A DNA stretch of 64,000 bases from Pseudozyma flocculosa PF-1 (Eukaryota; Basidiomycota; Ustilaginomycetes; Ustilaginales; Ustilaginaceae): positions 44,336 to 108,335 of the forward strand of contig NW_006920895.1 in assembly GCF_000417875.1 (NCBI RefSeq). The letters run 5' to 3'. Positions 9,984 to 19,664 of the stretch are shown one piece after another. A program made the translations under genes and the position numbers. Under the pieces are notes generated by a model. It made no database searches. It saw nothing but the letters and a program-made list of their open reading frames with translations, and was not told the origin of the DNA. The stretch's first letter is position 1, and each line of letters opens with the position of its first letter.

Positions 9984-11306
9984 TCACGCCGGCGGCAGGT
10001 AGCGCCGAAAGACGACGCCGGCCTCTTCAAAGATCTTGCGGCTGCGGCCGTCCATGCTGTACTCGAGCTGGTAGACGACCTCGCGGACGCCCGTCTGGAC
10101 AATCTTGACGGCGCAGCGCAGGCAGGGGCAGGTGTTGCAGTAGAGCACGGTGCCCTCTGCGCCGCCGCGGTCCCGGCCGGCCTCGAGGAGCGCATTCTCC
10201 TCGGCGTGGAGGCAGAGGCACTCGTCGAGCTGGGTGCCGCACGCGGCGCTGGCGTTGCAGCGCGGGCAGCCGCCCTGGTTGCAGTTGACCAGGCCGCGCG
10301 GCGTGCCGTTGTAGCCCGTCGACAGCACGCGGTTGGCGCGCACCAGCACCGCGCCCACCCGCCGCTTCATGCAGTTGGACCGCAGCGACGCCAGCGTGCA
10401 TAGCGACAGAAAGTACGTGTCCCACGTCGGACGCAGCCGATGGTGCGACGACAGCGACAGCTGCGCGAGGTAGGCGTACAGGTGCGACAGCGTCGGCTGC
10501 GCGTTGGTGATGCGCAGCGAGGCGTAGCTTAGCTGGTGCGAGAGCGTCGAGGCGTGGCCGCCGTCGTCGGCTGCTCCCGACACCGTCGACGACGACGAGA
10601 TTGACGTGATCAGGCCCGACGGCTGCACCAGCGAGGCGTACGTCGAGGTCAGGACCCCGGGTCCCTCCGATGTGCTCCGCGCCAGATCTGGGCTGCGCTG
10701 GCCGCTGACGATGCCGTCTGGCTGGTGGTGGTGGTGGTGCGACGTCGTGGAGGCGACTGCCGTGTCGCCGTGTCGGCTCTGATTGACAAGCTCTCCGCGG
10801 AATCCGTAGAGCAGGGTGTCGTCCATGCCGACGAACTGCTCGAGGCTCATGTCGGAGCCACCCCTGGCCTTGCCGTGCTTGGCATTCCACCTGCGCCACC
10901 GCAGCGTCGCGGGCGCCTCGACACCGATGCAGAGGAAAAAGGGGCGCTTCTCGAAGGCGTCGCGGTCCGCAGGCTCGGCGTCGGCCAGGTCGAGCGTGAC
11001 GAGGTCCTCGCGCCAGTTGGCCGTGGCGTACTCGAGCAGCGCGCGGGCGTCGCGGAAGCCGAGGCTGCGGAAGCCAGTGTGCGGTGTCAGGTCGACCGAG
11101 ACGTGTGTCGGCGGCGGGGGCCCCGGCGGCAGCCCGGACGAGGATGACGACGAGGGAGCCGACGAAGAAGCCTGAAGCTCTGGGACCAGGTGCTGGGATC
11201 GTGGGCTCGAGAGGATGTGGACCGAGGTGAAGCCGTGCTTGCTAATGAGGTAGTCGGAGACGGACGCCTTGCCCGCGCCGGGCAGCCCGATGAGCGAGAT
11301 GAGCAT
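9984..11306 (-). CDS. DCD1: Deoxycytidylate (dCMP) deaminase with N-terminal P-loop
   Basis: It converts dCMP to dUMP, feeding thymidylate synthesis. It is a single exon of 440 aa when started at 11306; an in-frame ATG at 11393 would add 29 residues, but the chosen start places the P-loop at the N-terminus, as in fungal Dcd1. Residues 7-15 are GLPGAGKAS, a nucleotide-kinase-like P-loop. The C-terminal zinc deaminase has His367-Ala-Glu369 (HAEENALLEAG) and the cysteine pair in TCPCLRC (Cys395, Cys398). Between them lies a long variable insert, about residues 60-300, rich in Ser, Gly and Pro and with a run of five His. GYNGTPRG and EECLCLHAEEN-type context supports the dCMP rather than the cytidine deaminase branch. 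Allosteric control by dCTP/dTTP is known for the family but cannot be seen here. Confidence 0.9.
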   Translation of the reverse strand: MLISLIGLPGAGKASVSDYLISKHGFTSVHILSSPRSQHLVPELQASSSAPSSSSSSGLPPGPPPPTHVSVDLTPHTGFRSLGFRDARALLEYATANWREDLVTLDLADAEPADRDAFEKRPFFLCIGVEAPATLRWRRWNAKHGKARGGSDMSLEQFVGMDDTLLYGFRGELVNQSRHGDTAVASTTSHHHHHQPDGIVSGQRSPDLARSTSEGPGVLTSTYASLVQPSGLITSISSSSTVSGAADDGGHASTLSHQLSYASLRITNAQPTLSHLYAYLAQLSLSSHHRLRPTWDTYFLSLCTLASLRSNCMKRRVGAVLVRANRVLSTGYNGTPRGLVNCNQGGCPRCNASAACGTQLDECLCLHAEENALLEAGRDRGGAEGTVLYCNTCPCLRCAVKIVQTGVREVVYQLEYSMDGRSRKIFEEAGVVFRRYLPPA

Positions 11307-11789
11307 GGCTGGCAGAGTCTGTCTATGGTGTGGGGTGGGTCTCCGAATGCGGCGCAGGAAAAGGAGGCGAGAGGACAGGACAGTGTGGCGCAAGGTGGCC
11401 GGTCGTGCAGCGGTGATGGAAGGGATGCAACCAAGGCAGGCCAGCAGGCCAGCCGACCCAACTGCGAGCGGACCCGCCCAGCTGGAAAGTGTTGGTCTGG
11501 CGCTGGGGCCCGCCCTTTTTTCTTCGCGCCCCTTGCCCCGCCCGCGCGCCCGCCAGACGGCTTTACGCGGCGACGACCCAGGCAGCCCGACGCGCGCTCT
11601 TCCTTGGCTGCCAGGCTTGCGAGCAGGACCGCGCCAGCCGGCAAGGAAGCCAAGGAACCTCGGGCAATGGCCATCATCGTCGATGTCGTCAATCTCGTAA
11701 GCCAGGAGCTGCGGGCAGGCGCAACGCGCTAGTGCGCCCTATCTGTCTGCGCGTGTCTATGTACAGCCGCGGCCCGGCCGCATCTCTCT
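11307..11789. other. DCD1 upstream region / 3' flank of the 1786-aa gene
   Basis: GC-rich, with GGCAGGCCAGCAGGCC words near 11430-11450 and a short pyrimidine run (CCTTTTTTCTTCG) near 11515. No gene is seen. Confidence 0.55.
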
Positions 11790-14700
11790 CTACAGCTTCG
11801 AGGAACCCGGCTTGCCGCCGGCTGGACCGGCCTGGCTCGGCGTCGTCTGGTCGACGCGGCCACCGGACTGCTTCAGGACCGGCGAAGACGACGACGGCGA
11901 CGGCGACGACGGCGACGACGACGTCGGCTGCTGCTGCTGCGAATCGGTCGCGCGCTCCACCTTGGGCCTGGCGATGCTCTTCATGGGCGCGAGCCGCCAC
12001 TGCAGGTCCTTGAGCGTCTTGTTCTTGGGGTCCGGCGTCCACGCCTCGTAGTCGTCGAGCAGGCCGAGGATGTCGTCGGCGAAGAGCGCACGCACGTGCT
12101 TGTCCTCCATCAGGCCGCGCAGCGACCACGGCAGCTCGTACGGGTTCCACCGCTGCGCCTCAAAGTGGTCCGAGACGAGCATCGGCCGCCTGGTCGACGA
12201 CGTGCCGGCGTCGCCCATGTCGTGGCCAGCAGCAGCAGCAGCAGCAGCACCGCCTCTCGACGGTGCCGAAGATCCGGCGTGGCTGCCGCTCCCGTTGCTG
12301 CCGCCGGGCGGGTAGCCGGGGACCAGGGTCGGTTCCGAGAGCGGATGGCTCACCTCGAACAGGTAGCGCGTCGCCAGATCGTAGACGGCGCGCTCCTCGT
12401 ACACCCTCGAGTGGCCCGTGCCGCCATACAGGCTGCCGGCCACCGAGGCGCTGAGCAGCGTCAGCAGGTTGTGGTCGTCGAGGCCCGCGTTCTTGACGGC
12501 GACGCAGAGCACCAGCAGGTTGGTGAGAAAGTCGACCTTGGGAAACGCCTGGCCGTCGATGTAGAGGGCGCGCAGGATGCTCGGGTGGCTGTTGGACGAG
12601 TTGAGCGCCGAGTAGAGCGGCACGACGTTGTCGTCGGCCGACCCGACGTAGACGGCCTTGACGCCGGCGTCGAGCACGATGCGCAGCGACGCCGTGTACT
12701 GCGCCGATGCGGCCGCTTGCGACGACTGGAAGTCAAACAGCTCCTTGGCCGCCGCCGTCTCAAAGTAGTTGATGTACGACGACGTGATCGAGGAGCGCAG
12801 GTGCGCAAAGGGGCCGTGGTGGATGCCGCACATGGCCAGCAGGCAGATCCGGCTCCGCTCCGGCCGCACCTGCCGCTGCTCAATCAGCCGCGCCAGCAGC
12901 TGCGTCGCCACCACGGCCCCCTGGCTGTGGGCCGCCAGCAGGACGGCGTCGGCGTCGGCCAGGTCCTTGACCCACTGCGGCCTGCTCAGCAGCTCGGAAA
13001 AGAGCCGGTCGACGCGGTCCGCCACCTTGCCGTCGCCCTGCAGCGAAATCACGGTGATGGCCTCCGGGTTGAGCTCGAGACCGGCCTCGGCAAAGTGGCG
13101 GCGCACCGAGTCGGCCTGCATCGTGGCAAACTTGAGGCTGGTCCCCGTCGGCTCGCCGATGATCGTCTTGAAGATGCTCTGGGTGAACCAGCCGTGCACG
13201 CCGATCACCACCACCTTGCCCACGCCCGCCGTGCCCCGGTTCTGGGCCCGCTCCAGCTGGCCCAGCGACGGCCAGGCGCGCGGCAAAGGCTGCGCCAGCG
13301 TCGCAATCTCCCGCAGCGCCTCCTCTTGGCCTTTGTCCTTGCTCGAGCCGATGCCGGTCGTCTTGGCCTTGCCCGCAAGGTGATGGTGGTGGGGCTGCTG
13401 CCGAGACGCCCGCCGGCCGCTCGCGATCGTGGCGTTGCCATCCGCCCCCGGCTCGGCATACGTTGAGAAGCGCGTCGGCCTCTTCATCCGCTCCAGGTCC
13501 GGCATCCTGCCAAAAAGGTAGCTGTTGACCGCGCTCAGCGTCCTCTCGAGCACACCGACCTTGGGCGCCCACGCGCGAGGCGCCCGCGTGAACGTGTCTT
13601 CGAACGACGGAAGGACGAGGTTGGGCGCAGGCGCAGACCGGATCTGGACCTGCTGGGCCGCCGCCGTCGAAGCCGCAACAGGCGGATCCTGGCCGCCCGA
13701 GCCGGTCGCCGTCGCAGGCGCGTCCTTCTTCTTGGCGCTGCCCACACCGAGGGCCAGGGCGGCGCTGGCATTGCTGGCCTTTGCGAGCGCCGCCTTGCCA
13801 AGGCTCTTGACGTTGTCCTTGCTGGCACCGAGGGGTGTCGAGGGCCTGCCACCTTCGCCGTCGACGACCGAGGCCGGCTTCGAAGCCGGGCGCAACAAAG
13901 ACGGAGCACGGATGCTGCCACCCGGCGCTGGCGTCGACGTGCCGCTGCCGCGGGCACCAGGCCCTGCCTCCTCTTGGGCAGCGGCACGGAGCTTACCACC
14001 TATTCTGACCACGGCCCCGCTTTGCGGCGCTGGCCGCGTTGCACCGGCAGTCTTGCCCAGGTCCGGGCGAGGCGAAGCGGAGGGCCCAGCGCCAGCGGTC
14101 TCCATATCGCTGATATCCATCACCTCGAGTCCATCGCCGTCAGTTGGCCGCGACTCGACCTCCTTGGGCCGGTTCGAGCTCCTGCTGCTGAAGAAGCTGA
14201 TCCAGCCTTGCCTCGTCGCCTCGTTGAGAACCACCCTGCCGGGATCCACCACAGGCGGCGAGGACACGGGAGGGTCGTCTCTGGCCAGCGCATCCGCCTT
14301 GACCTGCTCGGCCGGCGTGCGAGGGGTCTCGGACGGTGCCGGGTCGGACACGACGGGCCCCTCGTGCGCTTGCGCTGCACCCTTCTGCGACGCCTCTGCC
14401 TCGGCCTCCTTTTGAGCGTTGTAGACCCAGGTCGGCACCCAGCTGGCGAGGTACGACGAGTAGGTCCAGGAGGTGGTGGCAGTGCCGCTGCAGCTCGGGG
14501 GCCCGCTGCGACCTGGGTCGGCCGAGGGATCGCTGGGAGCTGGATCGATGTCCATCGGCTGGACCGGCGGCTGGCCGGGCGCGCTCCGATCGGCGCCCAC
14601 GTTGCCGGCTGGCTCGACGTGGGACGTTGTTCCGTCAGCAGGACCGTCGATGGCAACACTGCCAGACCCTGCAGGCTGAGCTTGGTCGGTCGCGCCGCCG

Positions 14701-17150
14701 CGCCACAGGCTCCACCTCCAGGCCCCGGCCGAGCCCGCGGCCGGCGAGGCGTGGTCGGGCGCATCGGGCCGAGGCTCGGAAGACGCCGCGTCTGCGCTGC
14801 CGCTCGTTGCGGCCGCGCTTGGCATCTCCGTCACGGCTTCTGGCGGCGGAGCGCTGGCAGGCACTACCTCGACCGCGTCGGGGAGCTTTCCCGCCCTGTT
14901 CCAGAGACCGCGCAGCGACAGCATCGACGGACGCGACTGCAGCGCATCAGGTTCGGCGCGATCGTCTTGGATCATCGAGCCGTCGTGAGGACCGGGCGAG
15001 TCGATAGGCAGCGGCGCCTGGTTCGCCTTGATCGTGTCGTGATTGCCATGGTCCTCCTCTGCTGCGCCTTCGCGAGGCACGGGCGACGGAACCTCGTGGC
15101 CAGCGATCGCCTCCTGCACCTCGTATTGGCGTCCCAGCCATCCGCGTTTCGTTATAGTCCTGAACCTGGAGGACTCGGCCTCAGCGGCGGCTGCAGTGCT
15201 GTGACGGGCCACGGTGCCTTCGGCTACGGCGTCGATTGGCGGGTCCTCTTTGCTCGGACGCTCGAGGGTATCGCGTCCTGGTTGCTTGGTGCTGGGGTCT
15301 CCGTCGTCGGCCCGCCGCTCCTCTGCTCTCTCGGGGCCCGAGACGGCACTGTTGCCATGTTCTTCCGCTTCGGCGAGGCCAGCGTCGTCGACCTCAGGAT
15401 CCGCACCTCGCCAGCCGAACCAGGTCACCCTCCTCGCGGCGCGCATCGCTCGGTCGGCGTCGCGGCTGCGGGCGGGCCGGATCGTCGCATGCGAGTCCTC
15501 GAGGCCACGCCGTTCCGCACGGCGAGACGATAAGCCCTCCTCGGCGGTCGTGTCTCTGCCGTCCTGGCGCTGGGGTCCCTCGCGACCACGCGCAGATGAC
15601 GACGAAGGCGTGCCCATGGGCAGACCGAGCGAAGCGCGGAAAGCCGCTTCGGCCTCGTCCATCGGCGGCGGAGGCTCGCTGTCATCACCGCCGCCGCCAC
15701 CGCCACCAAGCATGCTGACGTCGTGGGGCCGGATGGTGCGGCGTCGCTGTTCGTCGTCGTTATCGTCGTCGCAACCACCGACGCCGCTACCATCGTCATG
15801 GAGCCTGGCCGTGCTTTTCGCATCACCTGTGGACGGTGGCGCATCACTCTTTGTTTCACGGCCGCCTCCAAGGCCGAACCACGTCTTCCGCCTCGAAGGC
15901 GTCGACGACGGCGGTGACGTCGGTGCTGCCGCCGTACCGGGCTTTCGCTGTCGGACGGTAGCATTCTTGTCGGCCGCTGCGGACAGAGCGATGGTATCTG
16001 CCTGCTGTGTGGCAGCTCCCTGCTCGGCCTCGAGCTGGTCGTGCCTGCGCTTCGTCATGATGTCTTCGGGGCTCTGATCGTCAGGTGAGGCTGTGAGGAC
16101 GGCGGCGGGCGGCTTCGGCCCGATGTGCCTGGCCGTGGCGTTTGACGGCTCGCTGGGCGGCTTGTGCAGGAAGCTCTGCGGTCGCCGTCGAGGTTGCTGC
16201 GCCGACCGGCTGCGCAGCTGGGAGCCGTGCGTGGAGCTGTCCGAGGCGCTGCTGGCGCTGTTTGCGCTGCTGGCGGTGTGGTGCGAGCGCTGGGAATCAA
16301 AGGAGCCGAAGCGGATGTCGATGTCTCGCCCCGCGCCTCCCCGTTCAGAGTGCAAGGGTGCCGCGTCGCTGGCAATGGAGCGCGGCTTGCTGCTCGGCCG
16401 TGGCGTCGGCACAGAGGCTGACTTGGGCACAAGACGCCTGCTGGTCCTGGTCAAGGGCAACGACTGATCCCGCACCTGGCTGGCGTGTCCGAGGGCGGTG
16501 AGGTGGCTGCGGTTATCGGCCGCCCTCCCGGAAGCTGTGATGTTGTCAGAGGTGGGACCGGCGGCGTAGACCGAGGCGGGACGTTGTGCGAGCAGGCGGT
16601 CGCCCGGATTGCGGAACGACGAGAGGGAAGCGAGGGAGGCTGCGGTGGCGGCAGAGTGCTGGGAGATGCCGGAAGCCACAGAGGCGCGCGAATCGAGACG
16701 CTGGCGCGTGCGGGGAGCACCCGCCAGCTGCGGCCGCGGAGGCGAGCCCTGCGAGGTGCCGCGAGCGTCGAGGATATCGAGGGTGGAGGAGCTGGCCACC
16801 CGTCGCAGCGACTCGCTCGCGTTCGAGACGTTGTGGGATCGGCGCGATGCGCTCGGGTTGGCAGTCACACGGGCCGATGAGCCTGGCTGTCTGCTGCGGG
16901 GATCGTGGGTGGTCGACGCCGATGATGATCGAGAGAGAGCGTCGGTCGTATGGCTCGAGGTGGTGATTGCAGCGGAGGAGGCGGACTTGGGCAGCGTGAA
17001 GCTGGGTGCCTGGCCCGAGGCGGGCACGAGGAAGCTGAAGCGTGCGGTGGCCGACGATGGGGTGGCTGCGGGGCGCGAGCGGCGGTGATGAATGTTGGCG
17101 GCGTTGTCCGTGTTGGAAGGCGTCGACGTGGTGTTGGGTATAGAGGACAT
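11790..17150 (-). CDS. Very long fungal protein with C-terminal alpha/beta-hydrolase-like region
   Basis: One uninterrupted frame of 1786 codons. Residues 1 to about 1250 are disordered (Ser, Ala, Pro, Arg and Asp rich), with scattered tryptophan-bearing segments such as RKTWFGLGG, RRVTWFGWRG and SLRGLWNRAGK that recur through the tail-less half. From about 1330 the sequence is compact: VVVIGVHGWFTQS, then LLAAHSQGAVV with a nucleophile-like Ser1409, then YVGSADDNVVPLYS (Asp1506/1507), then GGTGHSRVYEE (His1580). Order and spacing suit a Ser-Asp-His hydrolase triad, so a lipase-like fold is inferred. The segment WNPYELPWSLRGLM follows at the C-terminus. I recall similar uncharacterised fungal proteins (for example yeast YML020W) but cannot confirm. 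Substrate unknown. Confidence 0.75.
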   Translation of the reverse strand: MSSIPNTTSTPSNTDNAANIHHRRSRPAATPSSATARFSFLVPASGQAPSFTLPKSASSAAITTSSHTTDALSRSSSASTTHDPRSRQPGSSARVTANPSASRRSHNVSNASESLRRVASSSTLDILDARGTSQGSPPRPQLAGAPRTRQRLDSRASVASGISQHSAATAASLASLSSFRNPGDRLLAQRPASVYAAGPTSDNITASGRAADNRSHLTALGHASQVRDQSLPLTRTSRRLVPKSASVPTPRPSSKPRSIASDAAPLHSERGGAGRDIDIRFGSFDSQRSHHTASSANSASSASDSSTHGSQLRSRSAQQPRRRPQSFLHKPPSEPSNATARHIGPKPPAAVLTASPDDQSPEDIMTKRRHDQLEAEQGAATQQADTIALSAAADKNATVRQRKPGTAAAPTSPPSSTPSRRKTWFGLGGGRETKSDAPPSTGDAKSTARLHDDGSGVGGCDDDNDDEQRRRTIRPHDVSMLGGGGGGGDDSEPPPPMDEAEAAFRASLGLPMGTPSSSSARGREGPQRQDGRDTTAEEGLSSRRAERRGLEDSHATIRPARSRDADRAMRAARRVTWFGWRGADPEVDDAGLAEAEEHGNSAVSGPERAEERRADDGDPSTKQPGRDTLERPSKEDPPIDAVAEGTVARHSTAAAAEAESSRFRTITKRGWLGRQYEVQEAIAGHEVPSPVPREGAAEEDHGNHDTIKANQAPLPIDSPGPHDGSMIQDDRAEPDALQSRPSMLSLRGLWNRAGKLPDAVEVVPASAPPPEAVTEMPSAAATSGSADAASSEPRPDAPDHASPAAGSAGAWRWSLWRGGATDQAQPAGSGSVAIDGPADGTTSHVEPAGNVGADRSAPGQPPVQPMDIDPAPSDPSADPGRSGPPSCSGTATTSWTYSSYLASWVPTWVYNAQKEAEAEASQKGAAQAHEGPVVSDPAPSETPRTPAEQVKADALARDDPPVSSPPVVDPGRVVLNEATRQGWISFFSSRSSNRPKEVESRPTDGDGLEVMDISDMETAGAGPSASPRPDLGKTAGATRPAPQSGAVVRIGGKLRAAAQEEAGPGARGSGTSTPAPGGSIRAPSLLRPASKPASVVDGEGGRPSTPLGASKDNVKSLGKAALAKASNASAALALGVGSAKKKDAPATATGSGGQDPPVAASTAAAQQVQIRSAPAPNLVLPSFEDTFTRAPRAWAPKVGVLERTLSAVNSYLFGRMPDLERMKRPTRFSTYAEPGADGNATIASGRRASRQQPHHHHLAGKAKTTGIGSSKDKGQEEALREIATLAQPLPRAWPSLGQLERAQNRGTAGVGKVVVIGVHGWFTQSIFKTIIGEPTGTSLKFATMQADSVRRHFAEAGLELNPEAITVISLQGDGKVADRVDRLFSELLSRPQWVKDLADADAVLLAAHSQGAVVATQLLARLIEQRQVRPERSRICLLAMCGIHHGPFAHLRSSITSSYINYFETAAAKELFDFQSSQAAASAQYTASLRIVLDAGVKAVYVGSADDNVVPLYSALNSSNSHPSILRALYIDGQAFPKVDFLTNLLVLCVAVKNAGLDDHNLLTLLSASVAGSLYGGTGHSRVYEERAVYDLATRYLFEVSHPLSEPTLVPGYPPGGSNGSGSHAGSSAPSRGGAAAAAAAGHDMGDAGTSSTRRPMLVSDHFEAQRWNPYELPWSLRGLMEDKHVRALFADDILGLLDDYEAWTPDPKNKTLKDLQWRLAPMKSIARPKVERATDSQQQQPTSSSPSSPSPSSSSPVLKQSGGRVDQTTPSQAGPAGGKPGSSKL

Positions 17151-17918
17151 GGTATGGCGGCGTGGAGCGAGAGAGAGGGCGGGTGGACTACGGATGTCGG
17201 TGCGGGCTGCGGGGCTGGCTGGCTAGAACGAGGCTGCGTGGGGGGCGATGGCCGCTGCGTGGGCGAGGCGCGGGGCAGACATGCTATGTCTTGTCCCGCT
17301 GTGGCTCCAATCGGGTCGTATCGAGAAAGCAGCGAGGATGGTGCGCCGATTGCAGAATGAAGAGTTGGGGTCGGTTGTAGTGATGATGATGGTGGTGGTG
17401 GTGGTGGTGGTAGTGGCGATGCCAGCTGGAGCGGGTTTAGCCCCTGGCCCAGCTGTTGGGCTGCCGATGCCCGTGCGTGCGTGCGTGAGTGCCAGGAGCA
17501 GACCCTGGCTGGCGGCTGGCCCTCGTGCAGCCGACTGCAGCGCTCGCCCCCGGCTTTCTTTCAGCTGCTGCTGCCTGGGTCGCTGGCCCCAAGTTGGCTG
17601 ACATCGGGCCGATGCTCTGTCCGGCTGGGGCCAGGGCAGCAGGCAGGCAAGGCGGGGCTGATTCCGGCTTTCGGGGGCGGGCGGTGGCTGAGCTTGCTTG
17701 CCTTCTTGCCTTCCTGCCTTCTTGCCTTGTCGCCTTGTCGCCTTCCACCCTGCCGGCTTCTTGCTTCCCTTCGGCCACCTGCACCAACCGCTTCCTTCAC
17801 AGCCACCGCCCTCCCGATTGCCTACGCTCCTTGTCACGGATCGCTCGTCACAGGGGATATAGAAGCATAGAGACACGCAGAATCGGCCTCGCCACCACCA
17901 CCACCACCACCGTCGACT
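17151..17918. other. Divergent intergenic region with GTG and GCCTT tracts
   Basis: It lies between the starts of the 1786-aa gene (minus) and the decarboxylase (plus). It holds a GGTGGT run at about 17390-17412 and a pyrimidine-rich CTTGCCTTCTTGCC repeat tract at about 17695-17752. No gene is seen. Confidence 0.6.
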
Positions 17919-19664
17919 ATGACGCTATCCGCCACGTCCCACGCCGCCGCCTCTCCGGCAAAGCAGAGCCTGTCTCCGCTCGAGAGCGAACCCGCCTCGA
18001 CTGAGCTCGACCGCATCCTCCCGCAAGCCGTCGAGCTCGTAAAGCAATTTGTCCGCTCCGGGCAGGACCCAGAGACGTTTGTCACGCCCTGGCCCTCGAT
18101 TGCCGCGCTGCGCCAAAATGTGCAGCTCGACCTGCCGGACGTCGCCGCCGCCCCGCGCGGTGGCGAGGCCACCGATGCGGCGCTCCTCGACGCCATCCGC
18201 CTCATCCTCGACAACAGCGTCAACCCGTGGACCGGACGCTTCCTCGACAAGCTCTACTCGGCGCCTACCCCCGTCGGCATCTGCGCCGACCTCGTCCTCT
18301 CGACGCTCAACGCCAACGCCCACGTCATGTCCGCATCGCCCATGCTCTCTCTCGCCGAGGAGCGCTGCGTAGAGGGCCTCTGCCGCGTGTTTGGCTTCAC
18401 AGAGGTGAGCATAGCCGCGCACGCGGCCGCCTCCACGTTGGCCGGCTGCCGCCCATTTGCTGACCTGTCGTTGCCACATCCCTGTGGATACCCCCTGGCC
18501 CCCTCCCACTTCCCGCCCGCCCCCCCCCCCCCTTCCTTCCGCCAGACCAAGCCCGATGGCCTCACCATGCCCGGAGGCTCCTCGGCCAACACCCTCGCCG
18601 TGCAGACCGCGCTGGCCAACATCTTCCCGCCTTTCCGCGAGCAGGGCCTCCTCGGCGTCGCAGCCTACCTCGCCGAAAAGCACGGCCGGACGGGCAGCGC
18701 CGCCCGCCCGCTCATCTTCACCAGCGACCAGAGCCACTACAGCCTGGACAAGGCTGCCATCTCGGCCGGGCTGGGCCTCTCGTCGATTGTCAAGGTGCCC
18801 TGCGACGAGACGGGGCGCATGGATCCCGAGGCCCTGTCGCGCCTCCTCGAGTCGGCCGTGTCGAGCGGGTCCGGCTCGCCCTTTTTCATCAACGCCACCT
18901 CGGGCTCGACGGTGCTGGGCTCGTTTGACCCCATCCCCGCCCTCTCGGCGCTGGCCAAGCGGTACGGCTGCTGGCTCCACATCGACGGCTCGTGGGGCGG
19001 GCCCATCATCTTTAGCCCGACCGAGGCCTTTGCGTCGCAGATGGCCGGCTCGCACCTGGCCGATTCGATCACCATCAACCCGCACAAGCTGCTCAACGTG
19101 CCGCTGCAGTGCTCGTTCCTGCTGGTGCGCGACGCCGCCAGCCTCGGCGCCAACTCGCTCGACGCCGGCTACCTCTTCCACAGCAAGGACGCACGCGAAA
19201 ACGCCGCCATGAAGACGATGGGCTGCGGCCGGCGCGGCGACGCCGTCAAGCTCTGGCTCTACTGGGTGCGCTACGGCAAGCGCGGGCTGGGCGAGCACGT
19301 CGATGCCGGCCTGGCGCTGGCCCAGCGTGTCGTCGACTACATCCGCACCGAAAAGGCCGAGACCATGGAGCTGGGCCCGCTGGCCTCGCCCCTATTTCTG
19401 CAGGTCTGCTTCCGACCCAAGCCCAGGCCGGGGCAGGGGCGGGGGGAGGCGAGCATCGAGCAGAGGTCGGCGGCGACGCGGCACACGCACCGCGAGCTGC
19501 AGCAGCGGCGGAGGTTCGCCGTCGACTTTGCGCCGCTCCCGCGCGGCATTGGCGAGTTTGTCCGCCTCGTCGTCCACCCGCGCACAAAGTGGCACGACCT
19601 CCAGGAGCTCATCGACCAGGTCGACGACATCGGCCAGGCCTACTGGAGCCAGGCGAGCGTCTAG
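17919..19664 (+). CDS. PLP-dependent group II decarboxylase (glutamate/cysteine-sulfinate decarboxylase-like)
   Basis: Two exons are inferred, 17919-18404 and 18546-19664, giving 534 aa. The 141-nt intron (GTGAGC...CGCCAG) is a multiple of three and has no stop, so an unspliced read would add 47 residues rich in Ala/Pro. Family features are LTMPGGSSANTLA (cofactor-binding region), SDQSHYSLDKAA with the PLP-stacking His, HIDGSWGGP with the Asp contacting the pyridine nitrogen, and SITINPHKLLNVP with the Schiff-base Lys at about residue 343. The fold removes an alpha-carboxyl group from an amino acid. Glutamate, aspartate or cysteine sulfinate are all possible and the sequence alone does not decide. 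Near residue 440 there is an Arg/Gly-rich insert. No targeting signal is obvious, so it is probably cytosolic. Confidence 0.87.
   Translation: MTLSATSHAAASPAKQSLSPLESEPASTELDRILPQAVELVKQFVRSGQDPETFVTPWPSIAALRQNVQLDLPDVAAAPRGGEATDAALLDAIRLILDNSVNPWTGRFLDKLYSAPTPVGICADLVLSTLNANAHVMSASPMLSLAEERCVEGLCRVFGFTEVSIAAHAAASTLAGCRPFADLSLPHPCGYPLAPSHFPPAPPPPSFRQTKPDGLTMPGGSSANTLAVQTALANIFPPFREQGLLGVAAYLAEKHGRTGSAARPLIFTSDQSHYSLDKAAISAGLGLSSIVKVPCDETGRMDPEALSRLLESAVSSGSGSPFFINATSGSTVLGSFDPIPALSALAKRYGCWLHIDGSWGGPIIFSPTEAFASQMAGSHLADSITINPHKLLNVPLQCSFLLVRDAASLGANSLDAGYLFHSKDARENAAMKTMGCGRRGDAVKLWLYWVRYGKRGLGEHVDAGLALAQRVVDYIRTEKAETMELGPLASPLFLQVCFRPKPRPGQGRGEASIEQRSAATRHTHRELQQRRRFAVDFAPLPRGIGEFVRLVVHPRTKWHDLQELIDQVDDIGQAYWSQASV

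Noticed and set aside
12096..13466. 456-codon plus-strand frame inside the 1786-aa gene
   Set aside because: Antisense shadow of the conserved hydrolase-like region; no motifs.
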